IMG/VR virus record: IMGVR_UViG_3300028027_000223
Location: 1 to 25,144 of that record
DNA: 25,144 nt
Strand: one strand, 5' to 3'
Origin: a virus
In this document: positions 6,481 through 12,392 of the stretch, piece after piece
Position numbering within the stretch: position 1 is the first letter of the stretch
How the letters are laid out: every line of letters begins with the position of its first letter
Notes under the pieces: model-generated
Database searches by the model: none
What the model was told of the DNA's origin: nothing
The model's input: the letters and a program-made list of their open reading frames with translations, nothing else
Translations under genes and position numbers: made by a program

Positions 6481-6772
6481 TGTACGGTCAACGAGCATGG
6501 GGGCGGGTGGAGAAGATGTGCAACTCAGTCCTTTGGCTAGGTCATTGTTTAATTACACAGTTGAATGCAAGAACAGAGCAGCTATTGCAGTATACAAAGA
6601 CTATGAGCAAGCAAAGACACATGGATTAGTTGAGCCACTAGTTATCTTAAAACAGAATAACAGTAAGCCACTAGCCCTTGTAGATGCCGAGCACTTCTTA
6701 GATTTAGTACAGAAGGTTAACGATTTAAAACACCAGGTAGATGTACTTCTACTAGTGAAAGGAAAGAAATGA
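6386..6772 (+). CDS. PD-(D/E)XK-like phage endonuclease
   Basis: A 128-residue protein with a pattern typical of small restriction-like or resolvase-like nucleases: GAGGEDVQLS followed about 15 residues later by VECKN, giving probable catalytic D44 (or E43), E60 and K62. N-terminal KAKGRKLQQWTRDQI is a basic helix suited to DNA contact. The C-terminal part (SKPLALVDAEHFLDLV) is a conserved-looking beta-alpha unit. TTG 6386 is chosen with GAAAGG at 6371-6376 nine bases before it; a start at ATG 6497 would remove the basic helix and is less likely. Likely roles are resolving branched replication intermediates or cutting host DNA; which one cannot be read from the sequence. It ends in an ATGA overlap. 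Confidence 0.72.
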   Translation: MKPQSAKAKGRKLQQWTRDQILNRFPTLHQDDVRSTSMGAGGEDVQLSPLARSLFNYTVECKNRAAIAVYKDYEQAKTHGLVEPLVILKQNNSKPLALVDAEHFLDLVQKVNDLKHQVDVLLLVKGKK

Positions 6773-6960
6773 GAATCAATATTAGTCTTTCAGAATATGA
6801 ACTTGATTTAGACGGAGGAACTTCAGTACATTTAAACACTACAGTACCTGATGGTTCTACTCATTATGAAGTAACAGCAGTATTTAATCGTGCGTTGTCT
6901 GCGTTGTATGGATACCAAATTGGAGGAGCTTACTTTGACAATTCATCTGATCCTGCCTGA
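6769..6960 (+). CDS. Small beta-rich hypothetical protein, 63 aa
   Basis: A 63-residue acidic protein starting in an ATGA overlap after GGAAAG. Predicted mainly beta: INISLSEYELDLDGG and an Asn/Ala/Tyr-rich second half. The last 26 bases are shared with the metallophosphoesterase start in another frame, and that gene's ribosome site (GGAGGAG) lies inside this one. No recognised family and no catalytic motif. Confidence 0.55.
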   Translation: MRINISLSEYELDLDGGTSVHLNTTVPDGSTHYEVTAVFNRALSALYGYQIGGAYFDNSSDPA

Positions 6961-7699
6961 TGTACAAGTAAAGCCAGATCATGATTACTCATTCCTTGAA
7001 GCGATTGGAAACTACATTGTTAAGAAGCGTCCTGATGTTATTATTAATATTGGCGACTTTGCGGACATGCCAAGTCTCTCCAGTTACGATAAAGGAAAGA
7101 AATCATTTGAAGGCAGACGATATAAGCATGACATACAGGCAACACATGCAGCAATGGATACCTTACTAAAGCCACTACGCAACTTACAAGAACGACAGCG
7201 TAAGAACAAGGATAAGGTCTACAAGCCACGCATGGTGTTAACACTAGGTAACCATGAGCATAGAATAGATCGTGCAATAGAGAACGATTCAATGCTTGAA
7301 GGAACTATTTCAATAGAGGATCTTGGATATGCTAAAGCTGGTTGGGAAGTTTTACCGTTTGAGCAGCCTATCATTATTGATGGTGTTCTATATGCCCATT
7401 ACGTTACTGCGGGAGCACTTAACAGACCTGTTGGATCGGCAGCAGCCATTATCTCTAAGAAACACCAATCGTGTGTGGTGGGGCATCAACAAGGCAGACA
7501 AGTTGCTTACGCTATTAGAGCAGATGGCAAAACTCTTACGGCTATCATAGCTGGTAGTTGCTACGAGCATGACGAAGGTTACATGGGTGCTCAAGGTAAT
7601 CATTACTGGCGAGGTATCGTAGTGTTGCATGAAGTTAATGATGGTTGTTTCGATGAGATGTTTGTGTCTCTAGACTTTCTTAAGAAGAGGTATCTATAA
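6935..7699 (+). CDS. Calcineurin-like metallophosphoesterase
   Basis: A 254-residue enzyme of the metallophosphoesterase superfamily, which hydrolyses phosphomono- or diesters with two metal ions. Recognisable motifs are LPDVQV (D9) at the place of the usual DxH, GDFAD (40-44), GNHE (105-108) and GHQQ (183-186) in place of GHxH. DxH to DxQ and GHxH to GHQQ are variants, so metal site 1 may be altered. TTG 6935 is preferred because GGAGGAG at 6922-6928 is well spaced before it; an upstream TTG at 6890 would add 15 non-conserved residues. Substrate unknown: a nucleic-acid end or nucleotide is plausible given the DNA-metabolism neighbours. The stop overlaps the next start (TAATG). Confidence 0.85.
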   Translation: MTIHLILPDVQVKPDHDYSFLEAIGNYIVKKRPDVIINIGDFADMPSLSSYDKGKKSFEGRRYKHDIQATHAAMDTLLKPLRNLQERQRKNKDKVYKPRMVLTLGNHEHRIDRAIENDSMLEGTISIEDLGYAKAGWEVLPFEQPIIIDGVLYAHYVTAGALNRPVGSAAAIISKKHQSCVVGHQQGRQVAYAIRADGKTLTAIIAGSCYEHDEGYMGAQGNHYWRGIVVLHEVNDGCFDEMFVSLDFLKKRYL

Positions 7700-8031
7700 T
7701 GGATTGGAGTTACAGAGATTTTCCTGGTACTACAGTATGTCCTCCTCCTTATACAAAAGAATATAGTTTAGAGGATTACTTTAAAGGGTTACATAAGATT
7801 ACAATGGCAGACGATAAAGATATGGTTAACTCTCCAAGTCATTACACACAAGGGAGTATAGAATGTATCGATGCTATTGCAGAGGTGGTGAAAGATTTAG
7901 ATGGGATGGAAGCTATGTGTACTGGCAACGCTATCAAGTACCTATGGCGATGGAAGCACAAGAATGGAATAGAAGATCTGAAGAAAGCACAGTGGTATCT
8001 GCAACGGATGATTGACAATTACAAAGAATAG
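7699..8031 (+). CDS. DUF3310 protein (domain found in T7 gp1.7 nucleotide kinase)
   Basis: A 110-residue protein with a clear DUF3310 signature in residues 43-108: VNSPSHYTQGSIECIDAI, then CTGNAIKYLWRWKHKNG and LKKAQWYLQRM. This domain is common in phages and is part of T7 gp1.7, a nucleotide kinase, so a role in nucleotide metabolism is a reasonable guess. The first 35 residues (Tyr/Pro-rich) are an extension; an internal ATG at 7804 would remove them, but the TAATG overlap with the phosphoesterase supports 7699. Its last codons contain the -35 box of the next promoter. It is followed by the ribonucleotide reductase cluster, in keeping with dNTP supply. Confidence 0.8.
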   Translation: MDWSYRDFPGTTVCPPPYTKEYSLEDYFKGLHKITMADDKDMVNSPSHYTQGSIECIDAIAEVVKDLDGMEAMCTGNAIKYLWRWKHKNGIEDLKKAQWYLQRMIDNYKE

Positions 8032-8040
8032 GTGTATATA
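8012..8040 (+). promoter_or_regulatory. Sigma70-type promoter ahead of the ribonucleotide reductase cluster
   Basis: A perfect TTGACA (8012-8017), a 17-base spacer and TATATA (8035-8040) lie across the end of the DUF3310 gene. Transcription would start near 8047, followed by AAGGAG at 8060-8065 and ATG 8072. The layout copies that of the promoter at 5025: -35 in the last codons of one gene and a short gap to the next. Confidence 0.68.
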
Positions 8041-8071
8041 TATGTTACTACAATCAATTAAGGAGTATAAA

Positions 8072-8371
8072 ATGTTTGGTGAAGAAAAGAAAGTAAAAGA
8101 CAAGATTAACTTTAATAAGTTTTTTCCTGGTGAGAACTCATTTGTTAATGTAGATGGTGGATTCAAAGATGCTTGTGATTGGTGGGTAGATCTTACACTA
8201 CAAACTGGACTACGTGAGTCAACTCAGTTGTGGGTATCTGATTTTAAACCACAGGATTCACTTAAGCAATTACGTGCATTGTTAGAAGGTACTCAGAAAG
8301 CTATTGCATTCGCTGAGAAGTGTATGGAAGCTAAGCCAGAAAAAGTAGCAGTTAAGAAAGCAAAGAAGTAA
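8072..8371 (+). CDS. Hypothetical protein with Lys-rich tail, 99 aa
   Basis: A 99-residue protein with a good ribosome site (AAGGAG, 8060-8065) 6 bases before ATG 8072. A compact N-terminal part is rich in Phe, Asp and Trp (FKDACDWWVDLTL), the middle is helical (LKQLRALLEGTQKAIAFAEK), and the tail is lysine-rich (EKVAVKKAKK). The tail may bind nucleic acid. It is the first gene of the transcript that includes the ribonucleotide reductase. I do not recognise it. Confidence 0.65.
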   Translation: MFGEEKKVKDKINFNKFFPGENSFVNVDGGFKDACDWWVDLTLQTGLRESTQLWVSDFKPQDSLKQLRALLEGTQKAIAFAEKCMEAKPEKVAVKKAKK

Positions 8372-8374
8372 ACA

Positions 8375-8548
8375 GTGAATACTCTTACACTGCCAGAGTT
8401 AAAAGAACGGTTGAAGAGTCTAGATGAAGTTATACTTCTGGAGCTACTCGACATAGCTTCAGAAGATTTAGTTGAGACTTTTGGCGAAATCATTGAGAAT
8501 AATTATAACAGGCTTCTTAAAGAAGTAGATTGGAACGAAGACGAATGA
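8375..8548 (+). CDS. Small acidic helical protein before the reductase, 57 aa
   Basis: A 57-residue acidic protein from GTG 8375, three bases after the previous stop, ending in an ATGA overlap with the ribonucleotide reductase. It consists of leucine/glutamate helices (LPELKERLKSLDEVILLELL, then an acidic tail). Similar short acidic proteins occur in many phages, though I cannot name a function. The tight coupling to the reductase suggests co-expression, possibly only for translation. Confidence 0.6.
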   Translation: MNTLTLPELKERLKSLDEVILLELLDIASEDLVETFGEIIENNYNRLLKEVDWNEDE

Positions 8549-10452
8549 CAGCATACAGCATGACACCTTATAATACCTTTATTGCTAAGTCCAGGTATAG
8601 TCGTTACCTAGATGACAAGGGACGCAGAGAGCATTGGAATGAAACAGTAGCACGTTACTTTGATTTTATGGAGAAACACTTAGCAGAGAAACAGAAGTAC
8701 ACACTGACTAAGGAACTACGTAACGAATTAGAACAAGCAGTAGTATCATTAGATGTAGTACCTAGTATGCGAGCTATCATGACTGCAGGTCCTGCGTTAG
8801 AGCGTCAGAACGTGGCTGCATTCAATTGTTCTTATCTTCCTATCGATGACCCTAAAGCCTTTGATGAAGCGATGTATATCCTTCTCTGTGGTACTGGTGT
8901 TGGATTCTCAGTGGAGCAACAGTATGTTAAGAAATTACCTGAAGTCCCAGAGCAGTTGTTTGATAGTAAGAGTTCTATTGTTGTTTCGGATTCTAAAGAA
9001 GGATGGGCAAAATCACTTCGACAGCTCTTGGCTCTTCTATACGCTGGCGAGATTCCAAAGTTCGACGTATCACGAGTTCGCCCAGCAGGAGCTAGACTTA
9101 AGACATTTGGGGGACGAGCTTCTGGACCAGGACCTTTGGAAGAACTTTATAAATTTTGTGTCACCAAGTTTAAAGGGGCAGCAGGTAGGCGTCTCACTTC
9201 CCTTGAGTGTCATGATATTCTGTGCAAGATCGGGGAAGTTGTTGTCGTGGGTGGAGTCAGACGGTCAGCAATGATTAGCTTGTCTGATCTATCAGATGAT
9301 AAGATGGCACACGCTAAGGCAGGTAATTGGTGGGATGGTCAAGGTCAACGTGCATTAGCTAACAACTCTGCTACGTATGAAGAGACGCCATCTATTGGAC
9401 AGTTTATGAGAGAGTGGAGTTCTATCTATGAGTCACATTCAGGGGAGCGTGGTATCTTCAATCGTGAAGCAAGTAAGGCTCAGGCTGCTAAAAATGGACG
9501 ACGTGATTCGACTTATGAATTTGGAACAAACCCGTGCAGTGAAATCATTTTACGTCCTTACCAATTCTGTAATCTGTCTAGTTGCATCATTAGAGCTGAT
9601 GATACTTATGATAGTATTGCTAATAAGATCCGTTTGGCTACTATTCTTGGAACTTTTCAAGCTAGCCTTACAGACTTCCCTTACTTGCGTAAGATATGGC
9701 AAAAGAATACAGAAGAAGAAGCATTACTTGGTGTATCGATGACAGGGATATGTGATAACACTTTGTTGAATAACCCTGATGATGAATCATTACCTGCTCG
9801 ATTGGAGGCACTACGTGATATTGCTGTCGCTACAAACGCTGAGTTTGCAAATGCTATTGGAATCAATCAGAGTGTGGCTGTCACTGCTGTCAAGCCTGAA
9901 GGTACTGTATCTCAGTTGTGCAGCACTGCTAGTGGTATCCATCCTCAGCATAGCAAGTATTATATTCGACGTGTACGTGCTGATAACAAAGATCCACTAA
10001 CACAGTTTATGATTCAAGCTGGGTTTGTTGCAGAGCCTTGTGTTATGAAACCAGAGTCTACTACAGTATTTAGTTTCCCTGTAGCAGTAGCAGAAGGTGG
10101 TCTACTACGTGAAGACTTGTCAGCAATACAGCACTTGAAGTTGTGGTTATTATTTCAGCGTCATTACTGTGAACATAAACCATCAGTAACAATCTCTGTA
10201 TTAGAGAAGGAATGGATGGATGTTGGGGCTTGGACGTTCAAACATTTTGATGAGGTGACTGGTGTATCATTCCTACCTATGGATGGTGGAACATACAAGC
10301 AAGCACCTTATCAAGACTGTACTAAAGAAGAGTACGAGCAGTTAAAGCTTCTTGTTCCAGAGTCTGTTGATTGGAATAGTTTTACAGAATATACAGACAA
10401 TGTAGAGGGTGCTCAACAACTTGCCTGTACCGCAGGATCTTGTGAGATTTAA
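8545..10452 (+). CDS. Adenosylcobalamin-dependent (class II) ribonucleoside-triphosphate reductase
   Basis: A 635-residue monomeric class II enzyme that reduces ribonucleotides to deoxyribonucleotides using a B12-derived radical, so oxygen is not needed. The Lactobacillus leichmannii enzyme has 739 residues. Catalytic features line up: NCS (C95), NPCSEI (C331 and E333), FCNL (C342, 11 residues after C331, as C408/C419 in L. leichmannii) and a C-terminal pair C628/C633 in CTAGSC, matching the C731/C736 spacing used for thioredoxin re-reduction. GGVRRSA and RPAGARLKTFGGRASGPGP are also typical. ATG 8545 overlaps the previous stop; TTG 8530 would add five residues. It supplies dNTPs for the polymerase and presumably borrows cobalamin and thioredoxin from the host. 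The stop overlaps the HNH gene (TAATG). Confidence 0.95.
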   Translation: MTAYSMTPYNTFIAKSRYSRYLDDKGRREHWNETVARYFDFMEKHLAEKQKYTLTKELRNELEQAVVSLDVVPSMRAIMTAGPALERQNVAAFNCSYLPIDDPKAFDEAMYILLCGTGVGFSVEQQYVKKLPEVPEQLFDSKSSIVVSDSKEGWAKSLRQLLALLYAGEIPKFDVSRVRPAGARLKTFGGRASGPGPLEELYKFCVTKFKGAAGRRLTSLECHDILCKIGEVVVVGGVRRSAMISLSDLSDDKMAHAKAGNWWDGQGQRALANNSATYEETPSIGQFMREWSSIYESHSGERGIFNREASKAQAAKNGRRDSTYEFGTNPCSEIILRPYQFCNLSSCIIRADDTYDSIANKIRLATILGTFQASLTDFPYLRKIWQKNTEEEALLGVSMTGICDNTLLNNPDDESLPARLEALRDIAVATNAEFANAIGINQSVAVTAVKPEGTVSQLCSTASGIHPQHSKYYIRRVRADNKDPLTQFMIQAGFVAEPCVMKPESTTVFSFPVAVAEGGLLREDLSAIQHLKLWLLFQRHYCEHKPSVTISVLEKEWMDVGAWTFKHFDEVTGVSFLPMDGGTYKQAPYQDCTKEEYEQLKLLVPESVDWNSFTEYTDNVEGAQQLACTAGSCEI

Positions 10453-10826
10453 TGAAGACCTGCTCTGAGTGTAAACAAGTAAAGAGTTTAGACTTATTCA
10501 GTCCTGATAGGCGACGCTTTGATAATAAACAATCAAGGTGTCGTCCTTGTGGGTATTCTCTAAAGAAAGAAAAAAGACTAGAGAATAAACAAAAGGCTGT
10601 GCAATACAAAGGTGGAAAATGTAACAGATGTGGTTTGCTGTTTGAATGTCTTGATGTATATGATTTTCATCATCGAGATCCAAAACAAAAAGAAGATAGT
10701 TTAAATAAGCTTATGAATTCAAACTGGGATAAGATAATTCCTGAGTTAGATAAGTGCGATTTACTGTGTTCTAATTGTCATAAAATAACTCATTGGGAGT
10801 TACGAAACAAAAAGGAAAAGATATGA
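10452..10826 (+). CDS. HNH endonuclease with zinc ribbons
   Basis: A 124-residue free-standing HNH nuclease. A first zinc knuckle is formed by C4/C7 and C30/C33, and a second by CNRC (57-60) with CSNC (106-109). The HNH core is DFHH (H73, H74) followed by N108 and H110/H114 in CSNCHKITH. It would nick or cut DNA; such genes in phages are usually homing endonucleases or packaging nucleases. It sits directly after the reductase (TAATG overlap). Since reductase genes are frequent homing targets, a mobile origin is plausible; no intron or split is seen in the reductase itself. It ends in an ATGA overlap. Confidence 0.88.
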   Translation: MKTCSECKQVKSLDLFSPDRRRFDNKQSRCRPCGYSLKKEKRLENKQKAVQYKGGKCNRCGLLFECLDVYDFHHRDPKQKEDSLNKLMNSNWDKIIPELDKCDLLCSNCHKITHWELRNKKEKI

Positions 10827-10972
10827 TAGTAGAACTACATTTTATTATGGGATTTATGATAGGCTTTGAGTACGTCAACATAGAAGAAGACGATGCTACT
10901 CATTTAGTAATTGACTTAGGAATTGTGAGAATCATGTTCTCATTCCTTAAAGATGGTGTAGACTTTAACTAA
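10823..10972 (+). CDS. Small hypothetical protein at the end of the + strand operon, 49 aa
   Basis: A 49-residue frame starting in an ATGA overlap with the HNH gene after GGAAAAG. The N-terminus is hydrophobic (FIMGFMIGFEY), the middle acidic (IEEDDATH) and the end beta-like (LVIDLGIVRIMFSFL). No recognised domain. Its stop overlaps by four bases the stop of the lysozyme gene on the other strand, so it is the last gene before the operons converge. Confidence 0.55.
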   Translation: MIVELHFIMGFMIGFEYVNIEEDDATHLVIDLGIVRIMFSFLKDGVDFN

Positions 10973-11445
10973 GACTTAAAGAGGGCTCGTTCATCGTTAC
11001 GACGGTTTACGAGTCCTTTCAGTACCTTACCACCACCTATTGTGTACTTGAGAAACTCTTCTGCAGCACCGTCCATATCTCCACGAAGAACCTTCTGACG
11101 GAGGGTTGAACGCTGTAGTGTTCCCAAACCAACATTAAAACTAAAGCTGACAAGAGCATCAAACTGACCTTGTGTAAGAGGAACAGGACAGTATCGCTCG
11201 ACACCACGCTCAAAGTTTGTAAGATCTCGTTTAAGAATATCATCTACTTCTCCCATCGTTATTGTCCTATTCCATCCTTCAGGGATAGGTAACGCTTTAC
11301 GCTCTGCTAGGGGTACTCTAGCATGATTAGGGTCAATCACATGACCAACACCAACAGTCCAAAGAAGAGCAGGACATTGATAAGGCTTAGTCCTAACACC
11401 TTCATGATGACGGATAACTTCAAGAGCTTTGTCACTTACTTTCAT
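10969..11445 (-). CDS. Endolysin, GH24 lysozyme (E-C-T type)
   Basis: A 158-residue muramidase that would cleave peptidoglycan for host lysis. The N-terminal HEGVRTKPYQC...LLWTVGVGH matches the GH24 catalytic region: Glu15, Cys24 (+9) and Thr30 (+15) take the places of T4 lysozyme E11, D20 and T26. Cys in the Asp position is a known GH24 variant. QFDALVSFSFNVG (helix of the large lobe) and RRNDERALF at the end are typical of the family. No signal peptide is visible, so release probably depends on the holin encoded immediately upstream (four-base overlap). It is the last gene of the - strand operon. Confidence 0.95.
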   Translation of the reverse strand: MKVSDKALEVIRHHEGVRTKPYQCPALLWTVGVGHVIDPNHARVPLAERKALPIPEGWNRTITMGEVDDILKRDLTNFERGVERYCPVPLTQGQFDALVSFSFNVGLGTLQRSTLRQKVLRGDMDGAAEEFLKYTIGGGKVLKGLVNRRNDERALFKS

Positions 11446-11927
11446 TTCTTAGAGAATGCTTGAGTCCCAAACCAGAAAGCAATAATAGAAGCTAAAATCT
11501 GCATCTCATCTGTGTCAAATACTAAAGGGATAGCTTCAGCAAAAGCTGCTCCAGTGGACCAAGCCCACCAAATAGAAGCAATATCTACTACAATCAACAG
11601 CAATACAAATAGATAGGTCACAGCAGGTCTTACAGAGGCTCTGAGGTTGATTACCCACTGAGAAGCACCCTGACCTATAGCGATGTCGTGTGCGTACATT
11701 GCAGAGCGTTCCTGAGCCTGTGTCTCCATCTGTACTTGCTCTGTTCTAATCTCTTCTACTCTAGCTTGTGCAGCATAGCCACGCTCAAGCATCTGTAGTT
11801 CTCTTTCAGTCTGCATCTGAGCCATCTGTAGTTCATGAGACTTATCAGACTTGTCTTGAAAGAAGTCCATCAGTTTAGGTAGACCACCCATCAGGAAGGA
11901 CAGTGCAGTTGAAATCAATGTTAACAT
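11442..11927 (-). CDS. Probable holin, three-membrane-segment type
   Basis: A 161-residue protein resembling the GTA/phage 3TM holin family. A hydrophobic N-terminus (residues about 1-20) is followed by a long Gln/Glu-rich helix (about 25-80) and two clear membrane helices at 101-123 (VTYLFVLLLIVVDIASIWW) and 142-157. It directly precedes and overlaps the lysozyme gene (ATGA), the usual holin-endolysin order. It would permeabilise the inner membrane at lysis time. An alternative is a structural membrane protein of the injection apparatus, since the ejection protein genes lie just upstream. Start ATG 11927 overlaps the preceding stop (TAATG). Confidence 0.72.
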   Translation of the reverse strand: MLTLISTALSFLMGGLPKLMDFFQDKSDKSHELQMAQMQTERELQMLERGYAAQARVEEIRTEQVQMETQAQERSAMYAHDIAIGQGASQWVINLRASVRPAVTYLFVLLLIVVDIASIWWAWSTGAAFAEAIPLVFDTDEMQILASIIAFWFGTQAFSKK

Positions 11928-12376
11928 TATTTAATTCCCCAGGTTAAGAACCACGCAATAACTGCAGCAGCAGCAAAGCAATAAAACTGTACTCGTCTTA
12001 CAGCTTTAAGATCGTGTTGATACTCTTCTTTGTTTTTCTGTTCCATCTTCTCTATATCTAACTTAATCTTAAGTAGTGCTTCCCACTCTTTAGCACCGTG
12101 CTTCTTAATAAAATCTATCTTTATTTTTGCTTCTTGGTCGCTAATTTGTTTCTTGTGATTCCAGTCGTTTAGTGCTTTAATAAGAGCAGTTTCTTTTCTA
12201 AACTCTGCTTCTCTAGCTGCTCTACGTCTTTCTGTTGCTTTTCGTTGTGCAACATCTGCTGCGTCTTGCTGTATAGCTTCTACTTGTTTACCTAGTGCTT
12301 TACCACTCTCTCGACTAGCATCAAGACTACCAGTGAGTAGCTTTACTCCTTCGTTTATTCCGTATGGATCTGGCAT
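11927..12376 (-). CDS. Coiled-coil protein with C-terminal membrane anchor
   Basis: A 149-residue protein: PDPYG at the N-terminus, a charged Lys/Glu/Ala-rich helical body (about 25-128), and one membrane segment at about 130-147 (YCFAAAAVIAWFLTW) at the very end. It is therefore tail-anchored. Lying between ejection proteins and holin, it could be a virion or injection component or a lysis accessory (spanin-like), although the anchor is at the wrong end for a classical i-spanin. The PDPYG motif also appears near the C-terminus of the 373-residue ejection protein. The 16-base gap before it contains GGAAGAG as a ribosome site. Confidence 0.6.
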   Translation of the reverse strand: MPDPYGINEGVKLLTGSLDASRESGKALGKQVEAIQQDAADVAQRKATERRRAAREAEFRKETALIKALNDWNHKKQISDQEAKIKIDFIKKHGAKEWEALLKIKLDIEKMEQKNKEEYQHDLKAVRRVQFYCFAAAAVIAWFLTWGIK

Positions 12377-12392
12377 GAATCATTACTCTTCC

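Noticed and set aside
8545-8574. ATGACA-18-TATAAT match at the start of the reductase gene
   Set aside because: It lies wholly within the first codons of the reductase, the spacer is 18 and no gene starts suitably downstream, so it is likely a chance match.
10963-10981. Hairpin at the convergent junction as a bidirectional terminator
   Set aside because: The stem is only six AT-rich pairs with no adjacent T-run on either strand, so I do not call it a terminator.
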